Below are positions 9,021 through 16,980 of a stretch of DNA of 39,749 nt, one piece after another (the first letter of the stretch is position 1; every line of letters starts with the position of its first letter). The DNA is taken from the NCBI GenBank assembly GCA_903927945.1, contig CAIYOZ010000211.1, forward strand, positions 1 through 39,749, read 5' to 3'. A program made the translations under genes and the position numbers. The DNA comes from an uncultured Bacteroidales bacterium. GTDB taxonomy: Bacteria > Bacteroidota > Bacteroidia > Bacteroidales > Paludibacteraceae. The notes beneath the pieces are model-generated. The model was not told where the DNA came from. It made no database searches and saw nothing but the letters and a program-made list of their open reading frames with translations.

Positions 9021-9183
9021 TGGTTTGGTTGACGGGTTGATTGGTTGATTAAGTTGATTGAGTTAATTGGTTAATTAGGTTGCTGTATAATTAGAGCTTT
9101 TACAATATCTTCTTCTTAAAATCTTCAAACTCTCAAACTCTTCAAACCTTAATCAACTTAATCAACTAATTAACCAATTAACT
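9021..9183. repeat. C-poor low-complexity tails forming an 18-bp inverted repeat between convergent genes
   Basis: Directly after the phosphoesterase stop (9018-9020) come phased units such as GGTTGATT, AAGTTGATT and GGTTAATT. Directly after the tadA stop on the other strand come the same units. The arms 9061-9078 and 9166-9183 are perfect complements (core GTTAATTGGTTAATTAG) across an 87-base centre, so RNA from either strand could fold back. There is no classical T-tract terminator here, so the pair may serve as a bidirectional end. The tadA stop codon itself (TAG) is the end of one arm. Confidence 0.7.
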
Positions 9184-9655
9184 ACCTCTTCCTTATGAAG
9201 AAATCCTTCATTAATTTACTGCATTCTTCTTCCAACACACCTACTACCACTTCAGTCTTGGGATGAAGGGCAAATGGGGCAAAACGATGGTATCCCCGTT
9301 TTTCATCGGTGGCACCATATACAATACGGCTTATTTGCGACCATCCTAGTGCTCCGGCACACATCACACAAGGTTCCACAGTGACATACATCGTACAATC
9401 GATCAGGTATTTCCCTCCCAGAAATTGTGCAGCTGCTGTTATAGCCTGCATTTCGGCATGGGCAGTGACATCGGTGAGCGTCTCGGTAAGGTTGTGGCTA
9501 CGGGCTATAATTCTTCCCTGGCATACAATGACAGCACCCACTGGTATTTCGTCGCGTGAGGAGGCTAACATGGCTTCCTGAAGGGCTTGCTTCATGTAAT
9601 ACTCATCCTGATTGGTCGTCACGGAGTTATCCTGACTATAATATGAAATCCCCAT
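9182..9655 (-). CDS. tadA: tRNA-specific adenosine deaminase (TadA family)
   Basis: This 157-residue cytidine/deoxycytidylate-deaminase-fold protein carries the zinc motif HAE (H66-A67-E68) and PCVMC (P95 to C99), with the preceding EIPVGAVIV strand and the downstream MCAGAL and RIVYGATDEKRG typical of TadA. The enzyme converts A34 to inosine in tRNA-Arg(ACG) wobble position. The start at 9655 gives a 20-residue extension before MKQALQEAML; the internal ATG at 9595 is an alternative, and the extension looks non-conserved. It lies 40 bases after parE on the same strand and is probably the last gene of that transcript. A guanine-deaminase role is less likely given the TadA-like PCVMCAGAL block. 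Confidence 0.93.
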   Translation of the reverse strand: MGISYYSQDNSVTTNQDEYYMKQALQEAMLASSRDEIPVGAVIVCQGRIIARSHNLTETLTDVTAHAEMQAITAAAQFLGGKYLIDCTMYVTVEPCVMCAGALGWSQISRIVYGATDEKRGYHRFAPFALHPKTEVVVGVLEEECSKLMKDFFIRKR

Positions 9656-9695
9656 GAATTTGCAAATAGTAAATCGTAAATGAATAAATCGTAAA

Positions 9696-11561
9696 TTATT
9701 CGATGTCTTCTTCTACCACCAGGTTATCAATAATGAAGTTCTGGCGTTCAGGTGTGTTTTTACCCATGTAGAAAGATAACAAATCGGCCACGGCATCTTC
9801 CTTTTTCAAGGTTACCTGATCCAGGCGCATGTCCTTACCAATGAAATGTTGGAACTCATCGGGAGATATTTCACCCAATCCTTTGAATCGGGTTATTTCA
9901 GGATTTGCACCCAATTTGGCTAGTGCAGTCAACCGCTCTTCTTCCGAATAACAGTAAAATGTTTCCTTTTTACTCCGCACCCTGAATAGTGGAGTTTGCA
10001 GGATATGCACATGCCCTTTTTTAATCAGGTCAGGGAAAAACTGCAGGAAGAAAGTAATCAGCAATAGCCGAATATGCATGCCGTCCACATCGGCATCTGT
10101 AGCCACGATTACTTTGTTGTAACGCAGCCCTTCGATTCCATCCTCAATGTTTAGTGCAGCCTGGAGGAGATTGAATTCTTCATTTTCATATACGATTTTT
10201 TTGGTTAAACCATAACTATTCAATGGTTTTCCCTTTAAACTGAACACTGCCTGGGAATTCACATCACGGCTTTTAGTGATCGAACCGCTGGCTGAATCAC
10301 CCTCGGTAATGAAAATGCATGAGTTATCGGTGTCTCCCTTTGAATCGTTGTAATGAATACGGCAATCCCTGAGTTTTTTGTTGTGAAGGTTGACTTTTTT
10401 GGCACGCTCACGAGCCAGTTTGGTAACACCGGCAATGGCTTTCCGTTCTTTTTCGGAATCCTGAATCTTCTGAAGCAAGGTATTGGCCGTTTCACTGTTG
10501 CGATGCAGGTAATTGTCCAGTTCTTTTTTCAGGAAGTCGGATATGAATTTATTCACCGAAGCTCCTCCTTTGGCCATATCACGTGAGCCTAACTTTGTTT
10601 TGGTCTGTGACTCAAAAATAGGCTCTTCCACACTGATGGCCACCGCAGCGATGATCCCGTTACGAATATCGGCAAGTTCCATGTTTTTGGAATAAAACTC
10701 TTTAATAGTACGGGCCACTGCCTCCCGGAAAGCACTTTGATGAGTACCGCCCTGAGTGGTATGCTGGCCGTTTACAAATGAATAATACTCCTCACCGTAT
10801 TGGTCGCTGTGGGTAAAGGCAATCTCGATATCTTCCCCTTTGAGGTGAATGATCGGATAAAGTGCCTGCGCTGTTATGTTTTCATTCAGCAGGTCGGTCA
10901 ACCCGTTTTTTGAAAGAATCTTTTTACCGTTGAAATTGATGGTCAGACCCGTATTCAGGTACGCATAATTGCGCAGCATCGTTTCGATATACTCGTCCTT
11001 ATAGAGATAGTTCTCGAATAATGTTCCATCAGGTTCAAAATAGATCAGGGTACCACGATCGTTTCCGTCGCTGAATATTTCAGAATCACTGATAAGCTTA
11101 CCCTTTTCAAATTCAGCTTTACGACTTTGACCTTCCCTAAAACTCTGCACTACGAATTTAGCGGAAAGTGCATTCACGGCCTTTGTTCCGACCCCGTTTA
11201 ACCCCACTGATTTCTTGAAAGCCTTGGAGTCGTACTTACCTCCGGTATTCATGATAGAAACGGCTTCAATCATTTTCCCAAGTGGTATTCCCCTTCCGAA
11301 ATCCCGAACTTCCACGCGTCCTTCGGTGACCCGTACATCAATAGCCCTGCCTGCCCCCATCCGATATTCATCAATACAGTTGTCCAGCACTTCCTTGAGC
11401 AGCACATATATTCCATCGTCGACATGGGATCCGTCACCTAACTTCCCGATGTACATTCCTGGACGACGACGCACATGCTCGAGACCTTCGAGGGTGATAA
11501 TATTGCTGTCACCATAATCGACTGATTGTATATTATTTACAAACTCTTCCATAGAAACCAA
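9696..11561 (-). CDS. parE: DNA topoisomerase IV subunit B (type IIA, ATPase subunit)
   Basis: This 621-residue protein has the full GyrB/ParE architecture. The GHKL ATPase comes first: RRRPGMYIG (about 31-39), EVLDNCIDE with the Mg-binding Asn61, [11 protein letters not shown] and [14 protein letters not shown]. The transducer domain follows with [11 protein letters not shown], then the TOPRIM domain with [11 protein letters not shown] (catalytic Glu) and [11 protein letters not shown] (metal-binding DxD). It ends with the [12 protein letters not shown] block. Length and the [19 protein letters not shown] opening fit bacteroidal ParE rather than GyrB, which is longer in most members. It decatenates daughter chromosomes together with ParC, which is not in the window. 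The start could be Met1 or Met4 (MEEFVNN). It lies 154 bases downstream of envC and upstream of tadA. Confidence 0.93.
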   Translation of the reverse strand: MVSMEEFVNNIQSVDYGDSNIITLEGLEHVRRRPGMYIGKLGDGSHVDDGIYVLLKEVLDNCIDEYRMGAGRAIDVRVTEGRVEVRDFGRGIPLGKMIEAVSIMNTGGKYDSKAFKKSVGLNGVGTKAVNALSAKFVVQSFREGQSRKAEFEKGKLISDSEIFSDGNDRGTLIYFEPDGTLFENYLYKDEYIETMLRNYAYLNTGLTINFNGKKILSKNGLTDLLNENITAQALYPIIHLKGEDIEIAFTHSDQYGEEYYSFVNGQHTTQGGTHQSAFREAVARTIKEFYSKNMELADIRNGIIAAVAISVEEPIFESQTKTKLGSRDMAKGGASVNKFISDFLKKELDNYLHRNSETANTLLQKIQDSEKERKAIAGVTKLARERAKKVNLHNKKLRDCRIHYNDSKGDTDNSCIFITEGDSASGSITKSRDVNSQAVFSLKGKPLNSYGLTKKIVYENEEFNLLQAALNIEDGIEGLRYNKVIVATDADVDGMHIRLLLITFFLQFFPDLIKKGHVHILQTPLFRVRSKKETFYCYSEEERLTALAKLGANPEITRFKGLGEISPDEFQHFIGKDMRLDQVTLKKEDAVADLLSFYMGKNTPERQNFIIDNLVVEEDIE

Positions 11562-11574
11562 TGAACATTATTTA

Positions 11575-11715
11575 CTATTTATGATATTTACAATTTAATT
11601 ATTTCCGATTTACAACTTAAGACCAATTAATTAGCTAATGACTTATTAACCTTCCACCCTAATCAATTAACTAATTAACTAGTTAACATAATCAACTAAT
11701 TAACCAATCGTCAAC
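11575..11715. repeat. Low-complexity 3' tail after envC
   Basis: Read on the minus strand, the envC stop (TGA) is followed by units GATTGGTTAATTAG, TTGATTATG, TTAACTAGTTAATTAG and TTAATTGATTAGG, almost free of C, and then by TAAATCGGAAATAATTAAATTG-type units up to the parE start. The core ATTGGTTAATTAGTTGATTA is shared with the tail after tadA. No promoter consensus for parE was found in it. Confidence 0.6.
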
Positions 11716-13128
11716 TCACCTTGTAATCCAGCTTTCCGGGTTCTGGATATTCTTATCTTTCCATACCTGAAAATACAATTCAGTTTTATTACCGTTTTCG
11801 TCATCAGTGTAAATCTTGCCAATAGGTTGTTTGGCACTCACTTTATCGCCTTCTTTCACAAAAATCTGTGTCAGGTTGGCATATACTGTCCGGTAATTCC
11901 CATGTTGAATGATGACTGCATTGTTGCTTCCCGGTATCGAAAAACGTTGCGTGACCACTCCTTCGAATACAGCCCTTGCTGAACTTCCCGATGGAGTTTG
12001 GATATATACTCCTTTATTATTTGTGGTGACATGTTTCAATACCGGATGTTGCTGAATACCGAAATGCCCACTGATAAACCCATTCGAGGTGGGCCAGGGC
12101 AAACGTCCCATATTCCGTTCAAAGCTCCCGGCCAGTAAATTTTCTTCCCTTGTAAGTACTGATACTGAAGAGCTGGAAGTAGTAGTGGCAGTAACCGCTT
12201 TGATTTCAGGCTTCGTAGCTTTAATCTCCGATTTTGTTACTGTTTTTGAAGTTTCCTTTGTCGACTTTTTTGTCTTTTTCTCTGCAGTAATCCGTCTGTT
12301 CTCAGCTTCTATTTTCTTGTTTTCTTCTGCTATTTTTCTATTCTCTTCAGCGACCCGTTTCTTTTCGGTTGCCTGGCGCCTGGCCTCCGATTTCCGGATT
12401 TCCTCGGCAATGACTCTTTCTATTTTATTATTCAGTTCAGCAGCCTTTTTCTGTTGGATTTTCAGGTCGACCCGAAGTTTCTTTTCCTTTTTCTGCAGGT
12501 CGGTGAGCAGACCCTTTTCATTTTTCTCATCCTTTGAGAGTTTTTGTGCTTCTGTTTCTTTCTGCTGAACTACTTTTACTTTCGTGGTTTTATGTACTAC
12601 CAGGCTGTCATTTTTGTGTGCAATTTCAACTTTAACTTTTTCGATCTCTCGTACCTGATCCTTCCTGTATTCGGAAAATTCCTGCAAATATCGTAGCCTG
12701 CGGTAGGATTGGTCAAATGATTTGGATGACAGCACAAACATGATTTTAGCATATAAACTTTGATTGATATGTGCTTCCTCTACCAGCCTGGCATAATCGG
12801 ACTTTAAAGTTACCAGCTTGTTTTCAAGTATACCCTTTTCCTCACCCAATTTGACAATCTGCACATCTAGCTGGCCTATCTCCGTACTAATGTTCTTAAT
12901 CAGTACTTTACGTTCAACTATGTTCTTGGAGATGATCGTCAGTTTGTTTAACGAGCTTCGTTGTGAACTCTTGGTTTCGTTCAACATTTTGCTCGTGGTC
13001 TCAAGTTTTTGAAGAGTCAGCTTTCGCTGAGCTTCCAACTCTTTCACTGACTGTGCCTGAATGGATAAAATACATATCATCAGTGCGAACACCGGGATGA
13101 TTATTCTGGAATGAATGTGGAAGCGCAT
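11716..13128 (-). CDS. EnvC-like murein hydrolase activator with degenerate LytM/M23 domain
   Basis: This 470-residue protein starts with a signal peptide (MRFHIHSRIIIPVFALMICILS...AQS). Residues ~27-300 are a long Lys/Glu-rich coiled coil, including repeats of EENRKIAEENKKIEAENRR. A Thr/Ser/Lys linker follows, then a C-terminal M23/LytM domain (about 345-470). The zinc and catalytic positions of active M23 enzymes are replaced: HxGxD becomes N371-K-G-V-Y375, YAHL becomes YAN418L, and HLH becomes E450-L-Y452. It therefore cannot be a zinc endopeptidase and should act, like EnvC, as a periplasmic activator of amidases that split septal peptidoglycan. It sits 37 bases after the DUF4292 gene in a conserved Bacteroidales cluster with the TPR gene and dut. 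Confidence 0.88.
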   Translation of the reverse strand: MRFHIHSRIIIPVFALMICILSIQAQSVKELEAQRKLTLQKLETTSKMLNETKSSQRSSLNKLTIISKNIVERKVLIKNISTEIGQLDVQIVKLGEEKGILENKLVTLKSDYARLVEEAHINQSLYAKIMFVLSSKSFDQSYRRLRYLQEFSEYRKDQVREIEKVKVEIAHKNDSLVVHKTTKVKVVQQKETEAQKLSKDEKNEKGLLTDLQKKEKKLRVDLKIQQKKAAELNNKIERVIAEEIRKSEARRQATEKKRVAEENRKIAEENKKIEAENRRITAEKKTKKSTKETSKTVTKSEIKATKPEIKAVTATTTSSSSVSVLTREENLLAGSFERNMGRLPWPTSNGFISGHFGIQQHPVLKHVTTNNKGVYIQTPSGSSARAVFEGVVTQRFSIPGSNNAVIIQHGNYRTVYANLTQIFVKEGDKVSAKQPIGKIYTDDENGNKTELYFQVWKDKNIQNPESWITR

Positions 13129-13165
13129 TAATATAGTATTAAATAAAATCTTATCAATTAATTCG

Positions 13166-13972
13166 TTATTTTTTTAGCAGTTGATCGATATCACTACGGG
13201 AATACCGATCAGGATTTGTAGGAGTCAGTTTTATATCCGTATTAAATTCAACCCTTAATATCGAAAAATCACAGGATGCTTTCATCTTTTGACTGCTGGC
13301 CAGCAGGGCTATCTTTTGTGGATAGTTGATACCATTGGTCACTGTATAATCTTTATAATCGGTTTGCAACTGATAATCACTGTTTTTAGTCTTTAATATT
13401 ACTTCTTGAATCATATTGAGCGGTGATAGCAGGGTGCTTTGAAGCATCTTATCATTCGTATACTCTATTTTAGTATCGCCGGCGGTCGATTGTGTCAACC
13501 GGCAACTATCAGCAACTATTTCCTTTTTCCCTACACAGAAAAAACGGGCTGAAAGCAATGCCTGAAAACTATAGTAATCGACAGTCACACCAAATCGTTT
13601 GCTCAGGTACCCATAATCTGTGACATAATACCGGTGGTTCATTTTGTCGAACACCCGCATACTATCGGGCATCAACTCGGCCTTGAATAATTCAATCCCC
13701 ATAAAAGGCTGAATGGAAAGATAAATGGCTGAATCTTTTTTAATTTTACACGTTGCCGATACGTTTATCTGCCTTTCATTCAAATTAAATGCCATAGACA
13801 TTTTACTCACATTGGCAGTCTTAAACTGAGGTTGCACTTTATTGACCTGTTCAATTAACTGCCCCACTACATTTGTTCTTATCACTTTCGTTGTTGCGAC
13901 CTGCCGTGCTGTTTTACAGGCTGACATGATCAACAACACGCACATGGATATTATTATTGTTTTTTGTTTCAT
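13166..13972 (-). CDS. DUF4292 family outer-envelope lipoprotein
   Basis: The start is set at 13972 (MKQKTIIISMCVLLIMSAC), which gives a proper lipoprotein signal with Cys19; the 14044 start adds 24 residues without signal character. The mature part (268 residues in total) is mostly beta-strand: IRTNVVGQLIEQVNKVQPQF, SMAFNLNERQINVSATCKIKKD, AIYLSIQPFMGIELFKAEL, MNHRYYV, then the LSARFF and INYPQKIALLASS blocks typical of DUF4292 (PF14125). The fold is thought to resemble LolA/LolB-type lipid-binding proteins, so a role in lipoprotein or lipid handling at the envelope is possible; the function is not established. It is the third gene of the dut-TPR-DUF4292-envC run and the spacing to envC is 37 bases. 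Confidence 0.86.
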   Translation of the reverse strand: MKQKTIIISMCVLLIMSACKTARQVATTKVIRTNVVGQLIEQVNKVQPQFKTANVSKMSMAFNLNERQINVSATCKIKKDSAIYLSIQPFMGIELFKAELMPDSMRVFDKMNHRYYVTDYGYLSKRFGVTVDYYSFQALLSARFFCVGKKEIVADSCRLTQSTAGDTKIEYTNDKMLQSTLLSPLNMIQEVILKTKNSDYQLQTDYKDYTVTNGINYPQKIALLASSQKMKASCDFSILRVEFNTDIKLTPTNPDRYSRSDIDQLLKK

Positions 13973-14183
13973 TTCTCTTTTTTTATTATTGAATTCTGAT
14001 CCTGGCTTATACCCCAAGCACCTAATGGGATGTGTAATTACCATCTTCTCCTATATAAACTATTGACTCTTAAGTAACAAAAAAAACAATAAGCTATGTA
14101 TGATTCTTTAATTTACTCATATTCATTGCAGTATCTTTTTTGTTAGATTAAGTTTTTTAGACTGATATTCCCAGTCTGGTATG

Positions 14184-14246
14184 CTATAAACTATTGACTA
14201 TAAACTACCGACTATAAACTATAAACTATAAACTATAAACTACCGA
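14184..14246. repeat. Heptanucleotide tandem repeat (CTATAAA)x9 abutting the TPR gene stop
   Basis: Nine exact 7-bp units run from 14184 to 14246: CTATAAA six times, with CTATTGA once (second unit) and CTACCGA twice (fourth and ninth). The array ends one base before the stop codon (14248-14250) of the TPR gene. The same units (ATAAACTATTGACT) recur at 14054-14067, about 115 bases away, in the same spacer between the TPR gene and the DUF4292 gene. Confidence 0.9.
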
Positions 14247-14247
14247 C

Positions 14248-15990
14248 TTATCTCTTCCATCCCTTACTATCAATTTTCTTTTTCAACTCTTCCGTTTTAT
14301 TGCCGGCATCATACGATTTTTTCCACATCTCAAGTGCCTTAGCATCATCCTTGCTTCCCATCCAGAGGATATCCCCATAATGTTCGAGCACTACACCCGG
14401 TTCTTCCTCCTTTTTCAGGTTATCGACTGCACGTTCAATATAAAATTTAGCCAGGGAATAATTGCCCTCCTGATATAATATCCATGCGTAAGTGTCCAGG
14501 TAAGTGCTATTCTTGGGTTCCTGTTCAACAGTCTTGGCACTCATTTTCTCTGCCTTCTTCAAATCCGATTTATCCAACGAAAGATAATAGGCATAATTGT
14601 TCATCACCATTATGTTTTTCGGATTTATGGCCAGGGATGCCTCGTAATTCACAAAGGCTGAATCTTTCTTTTCAAACTTATAATAGATATCCGCGATTTG
14701 TGCATAGAAATCACTCTTTAATTCCCCCTGATCAATAGTGATTAATGGCAATCCCTTCTGAAAAGTAATCAGTGCTCCCTGGTAATCGGCCAGTTGATAC
14801 TGGGCTATTCCACGATAAAAATACCATACCGGCATCTTAGGCAGGTTTTCAATTGCGCGGTTAGTGGTGACCAGTATTTGTTTGAAATTCTTATCCCCAA
14901 TATAAATTTGAATGATTTTTATCCAGGTCTGATCATTCTTAGGATTGATGTTAATCATGGTTTCCAGTTCCGAGAGTGCCTCAGCATTCCGTTTCTGATA
15001 CATCAGGAAAACAGCGTAATATCCATGAACCTGTTCTTCCAGCGGATAGCGGTCAACTAAAAGCTTAAAAAGGCTTTCGGTCTCCACCAACTTTGTGGAA
15101 TCCTGTGCGAATTTTTCCACATATTGTCCAAGTACGCTTACCTTGGTCTCCACATCCAACTGATCGCTCTTCAAAGCGGTCACGATCGATTCCATGGCTT
15201 TTGCCGGTTGATTGATCGATTTGTAATATTCCGAGAGTGAAACATACACGTACGGGTTTTCAGGATCGTCTTTCAACACGTTCTGGTATATTTCAAATGC
15301 TTTGGCCGGTTGCTTTTGTTGAATAAAGATATCCCCGCGCAATACTTTATAACGGGTCTCAGTAGGATATTTTTTGATCAGCTTATCAATTTCGGCTATA
15401 CCTTTTTGAGGCTTGTTCAACTGGACATACAACTGGAATTTTTCGAACGACGAGGATTCGTTTATACCATTCAGGCTTTCCAGTTTATCATAGGCTGCGA
15501 TTGCTTTGCTGTAATTCTTCGATTCCTTGTAAAAAGAAGCAAGCATTGTATACACCTCTTCCTTTTTGGGATATATTTTCTCCAGGTTTTCTACAATTTC
15601 AATGCATCGTTTCCAGTTTTTCAAATCAGTGTACATCGAAACCAACCGGACATTATACCACCAGTTCGCCGGATCAATATGGATCGCCTTTTCAAGATAT
15701 TTTATCGCCTGATCATTGAACCCGATTAAGGCATACAGTATCCCCATTTCCGATTGCACGCCGGCATCCAATGAATCAATTGCCAGGCACATCTGGAATG
15801 TTTCCAGCGCCTGGTCGAACTGTTGATTATCTTTTTGACGTATTCCCTGGTAGAAATAATAATCAAACTGACGCTTTGATGAATCGGTCAATTCTATTTT
15901 ACGAGTAGCGTGCACTGCTTTCTTCAGAATGGCAGGACAGTTTATCAACGGAATAAGAAACAGTAAACAAAGATAATATTTTTTGAACAT
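14248..15990 (-). CDS. Tetratricopeptide-repeat protein of the bacterial envelope
   Basis: This 580-residue protein has a short hydrophobic N-terminus (MFKKYYLCLLFLIPLINC). The Cys18 context (INC) is a poor lipobox, so secretion or lipid anchoring is uncertain. From about residue 45 to the end it is built of some 11-12 tetratricopeptide repeats, clear examples being FDQALETFQMCLAIDS, NDQAIKYLEKAIHIDP, YSKAIAAYDKLESLNG, PAKAFEIYQNVLKDDP, YQGALITFQKGL and YSLAKFYIERAVDNL. TPR arrays are protein-binding scaffolds. It follows dut by 116 bases and precedes the DUF4292 lipoprotein and EnvC-like protein, so an envelope-assembly role alongside those two is likely. The exact partner is unknown. Confidence 0.88.
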   Translation of the reverse strand: MFKKYYLCLLFLIPLINCPAILKKAVHATRKIELTDSSKRQFDYYFYQGIRQKDNQQFDQALETFQMCLAIDSLDAGVQSEMGILYALIGFNDQAIKYLEKAIHIDPANWWYNVRLVSMYTDLKNWKRCIEIVENLEKIYPKKEEVYTMLASFYKESKNYSKAIAAYDKLESLNGINESSSFEKFQLYVQLNKPQKGIAEIDKLIKKYPTETRYKVLRGDIFIQQKQPAKAFEIYQNVLKDDPENPYVYVSLSEYYKSINQPAKAMESIVTALKSDQLDVETKVSVLGQYVEKFAQDSTKLVETESLFKLLVDRYPLEEQVHGYYAVFLMYQKRNAEALSELETMININPKNDQTWIKIIQIYIGDKNFKQILVTTNRAIENLPKMPVWYFYRGIAQYQLADYQGALITFQKGLPLITIDQGELKSDFYAQIADIYYKFEKKDSAFVNYEASLAINPKNIMVMNNYAYYLSLDKSDLKKAEKMSAKTVEQEPKNSTYLDTYAWILYQEGNYSLAKFYIERAVDNLKKEEEPGVVLEHYGDILWMGSKDDAKALEMWKKSYDAGNKTEELKKKIDSKGWKR

Positions 15991-16106
15991 ATGTTTTTAA
16001 AAAACTAATAATGAACAACTAATCATGAATAATTAATCATTGTACAATATAATTTCAAACTTAGTATCAGTTAATCAAGTGATTGGTATATCAGGATTCC
16101 GGGTCC

Positions 16107-16538
16107 TTATTTTCCGGTCGATCCGAATCCTCCTGCTCCCCGGGATGTCTCGGTAAGTTCCCCTACTTCCATCCATTCTGCCTGGGCATGGGTGGCGATC
16201 ACCATTTGACAAATCCGTTCCCCGTCGTTTATCAGGAAATCCTCCGAAGATAAATTCACCAGAATGATACACACTTCTCCCCGATAATCGGCATCGATCG
16301 TACCCGGTGAATTAAGCACCGTAATTCCTTTTTTGATGGCCAACCCGCTTCGGGGACGTATCTGAGCTTCGTAACCTGCAGGAAGTTCCAAATATAAACC
16401 GGTAGGGATTAATTTTCGTTCCATTGGTTTAAGCAGCACCGGCAGATCAATATTCGCCCTTAAATCGACTCCTGCCGACAATGAAGTGGCATATTCAGGT
16501 AAGGGATGCTTTGAACGGTTGACAATGTTAATCTTCAT
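16107..16538 (-). CDS. dut: Deoxyuridine 5'-triphosphate nucleotidohydrolase (dUTPase)
   Basis: This 143-residue trimeric dUTPase has all five family motifs in order: SAGVDLRAN (motif 1, Mg-binding Asp), [10 protein letters not shown] (motif 2), [13 protein letters not shown] (motif 3, the uracil pocket and catalytic Asp), ERICQMVI (motif 4) and the flexible Gly-rich tail [11 protein letters not shown] (motif 5, P-loop-like). It cleaves dUTP to dUMP and PPi, limiting uracil in DNA and supplying dTMP synthesis. The length and complete tail indicate an intact enzyme. It is the first gene of the minus-strand block that continues with the TPR, DUF4292 and EnvC-like genes. Confidence 0.97.
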   Translation of the reverse strand: MKINIVNRSKHPLPEYATSLSAGVDLRANIDLPVLLKPMERKLIPTGLYLELPAGYEAQIRPRSGLAIKKGITVLNSPGTIDADYRGEVCIILVNLSSEDFLINDGERICQMVIATHAQAEWMEVGELTETSRGAGGFGSTGK

Positions 16539-16664
16539 AATCTGTTTTTTACTAGGTATCTGTTTGAATCATCGTATTTATTCCCTTCACCCTGAATTTA
16601 ATCATAGATAACGGTAAATATCAGTGGATGTTTAATTTTTAATCAAAAAAACTTGCTTTGCCCA

Positions 16665-16698
16665 CAAAAATACGACAATTATCGAGAACCCCGATAAT
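16665..16698 (-). promoter_or_regulatory. Candidate dut promoter -7 element with an adjoining palindrome
   Basis: On the minus strand a perfect TAnnTTTG (TATTTTTG, 16672 down to 16665) lies ~127 bases before the dut start. No good TTTG is found 19-21 bases upstream. Instead that spacer contains a perfect 7-bp inverted repeat, ATTATCG (16678-16684) and CGATAAT (16692-16698), around a 7-base centre, in the place where a repressor or activator could bind. Confidence 0.4.
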
Positions 16699-16849
16699 GA
16701 ATGGTTGAAAAATATGTTTTTTTCAAAAATCGGATTATGGTGGAAGCTTATTTGATGGATAATCGATTGAAAACTATTCTCTTTTATACTAAAATGTCTG
16801 TAATTTTTGAAGATTTACACCCGTTTTAGCCTGTTTTTGAGCAAAAAGA

Positions 16850-16879
16850 CAAGGTTCCACTTAAGGAAACCTTGTTTTT
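16850..16879. terminator. Orphan terminator-like hairpin in the divergent dut / PepSY spacer
   Basis: The arms CAAGGTTCC (16850-16858) and GGAAACCTTG (16865-16874) form a ~9-bp stem with one bulge and a 6-base loop, followed by TTTTT (16875-16879). The plus-strand 5' flank is AAAAAG, so the minus strand also shows a short T run after the stem. No annotated gene on either strand ends here: dut starts to the left and the PepSY-like gene starts to the right. No perfect promoter for a plus-strand transcript ending here was found between 16539 and 16850. Confidence 0.6.
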
Positions 16880-16914
16880 ACTGAATTTGTGATAGGTATT
16901 GCCTGGGGTAGGTC

Positions 16915-16922
16915 TAATTTTG
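16915..16922 (+). promoter_or_regulatory. -7 promoter element for the PepSY-like lipoprotein gene
   Basis: A perfect TAnnTTTG (TAATTTTG) lies 58 bases before the ATG at 16981. The nearest TTTG upstream (16886-16889) leaves a 25-base spacer, longer than the usual 19-21, so the -33 contact may be weak or activator-dependent. Confidence 0.5.
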
Positions 16923-16980
16923 CGTATCAAATCAATGGAATTATTAATCAATAAAAATAATCATTTAAAAATCCATCTTT

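Noticed and set aside
12089-12568. A 159-codon open frame on the plus strand rich in Phe and Ser
   Set aside because: It is antisense to the Lys/Glu-rich coiled coil of the EnvC-like gene; the biased composition of that gene creates the open frame. It has no family resemblance.
13973-14044. Longer N-terminus for the DUF4292 protein
   Set aside because: The extra 24 residues would hide the lipoprotein signal peptide; the start at 13972 gives a proper lipobox.
15310-15729. A 139-codon plus-strand open frame
   Set aside because: It lies wholly inside the TPR gene on the opposite strand and has no recognisable protein features or promoter.
16075-16272. Small minus-strand open frame at the 3' end of dut
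   Set aside because: It overlaps dut in another frame and reads as low-complexity Arg/Gly; dut has all five family motifs.
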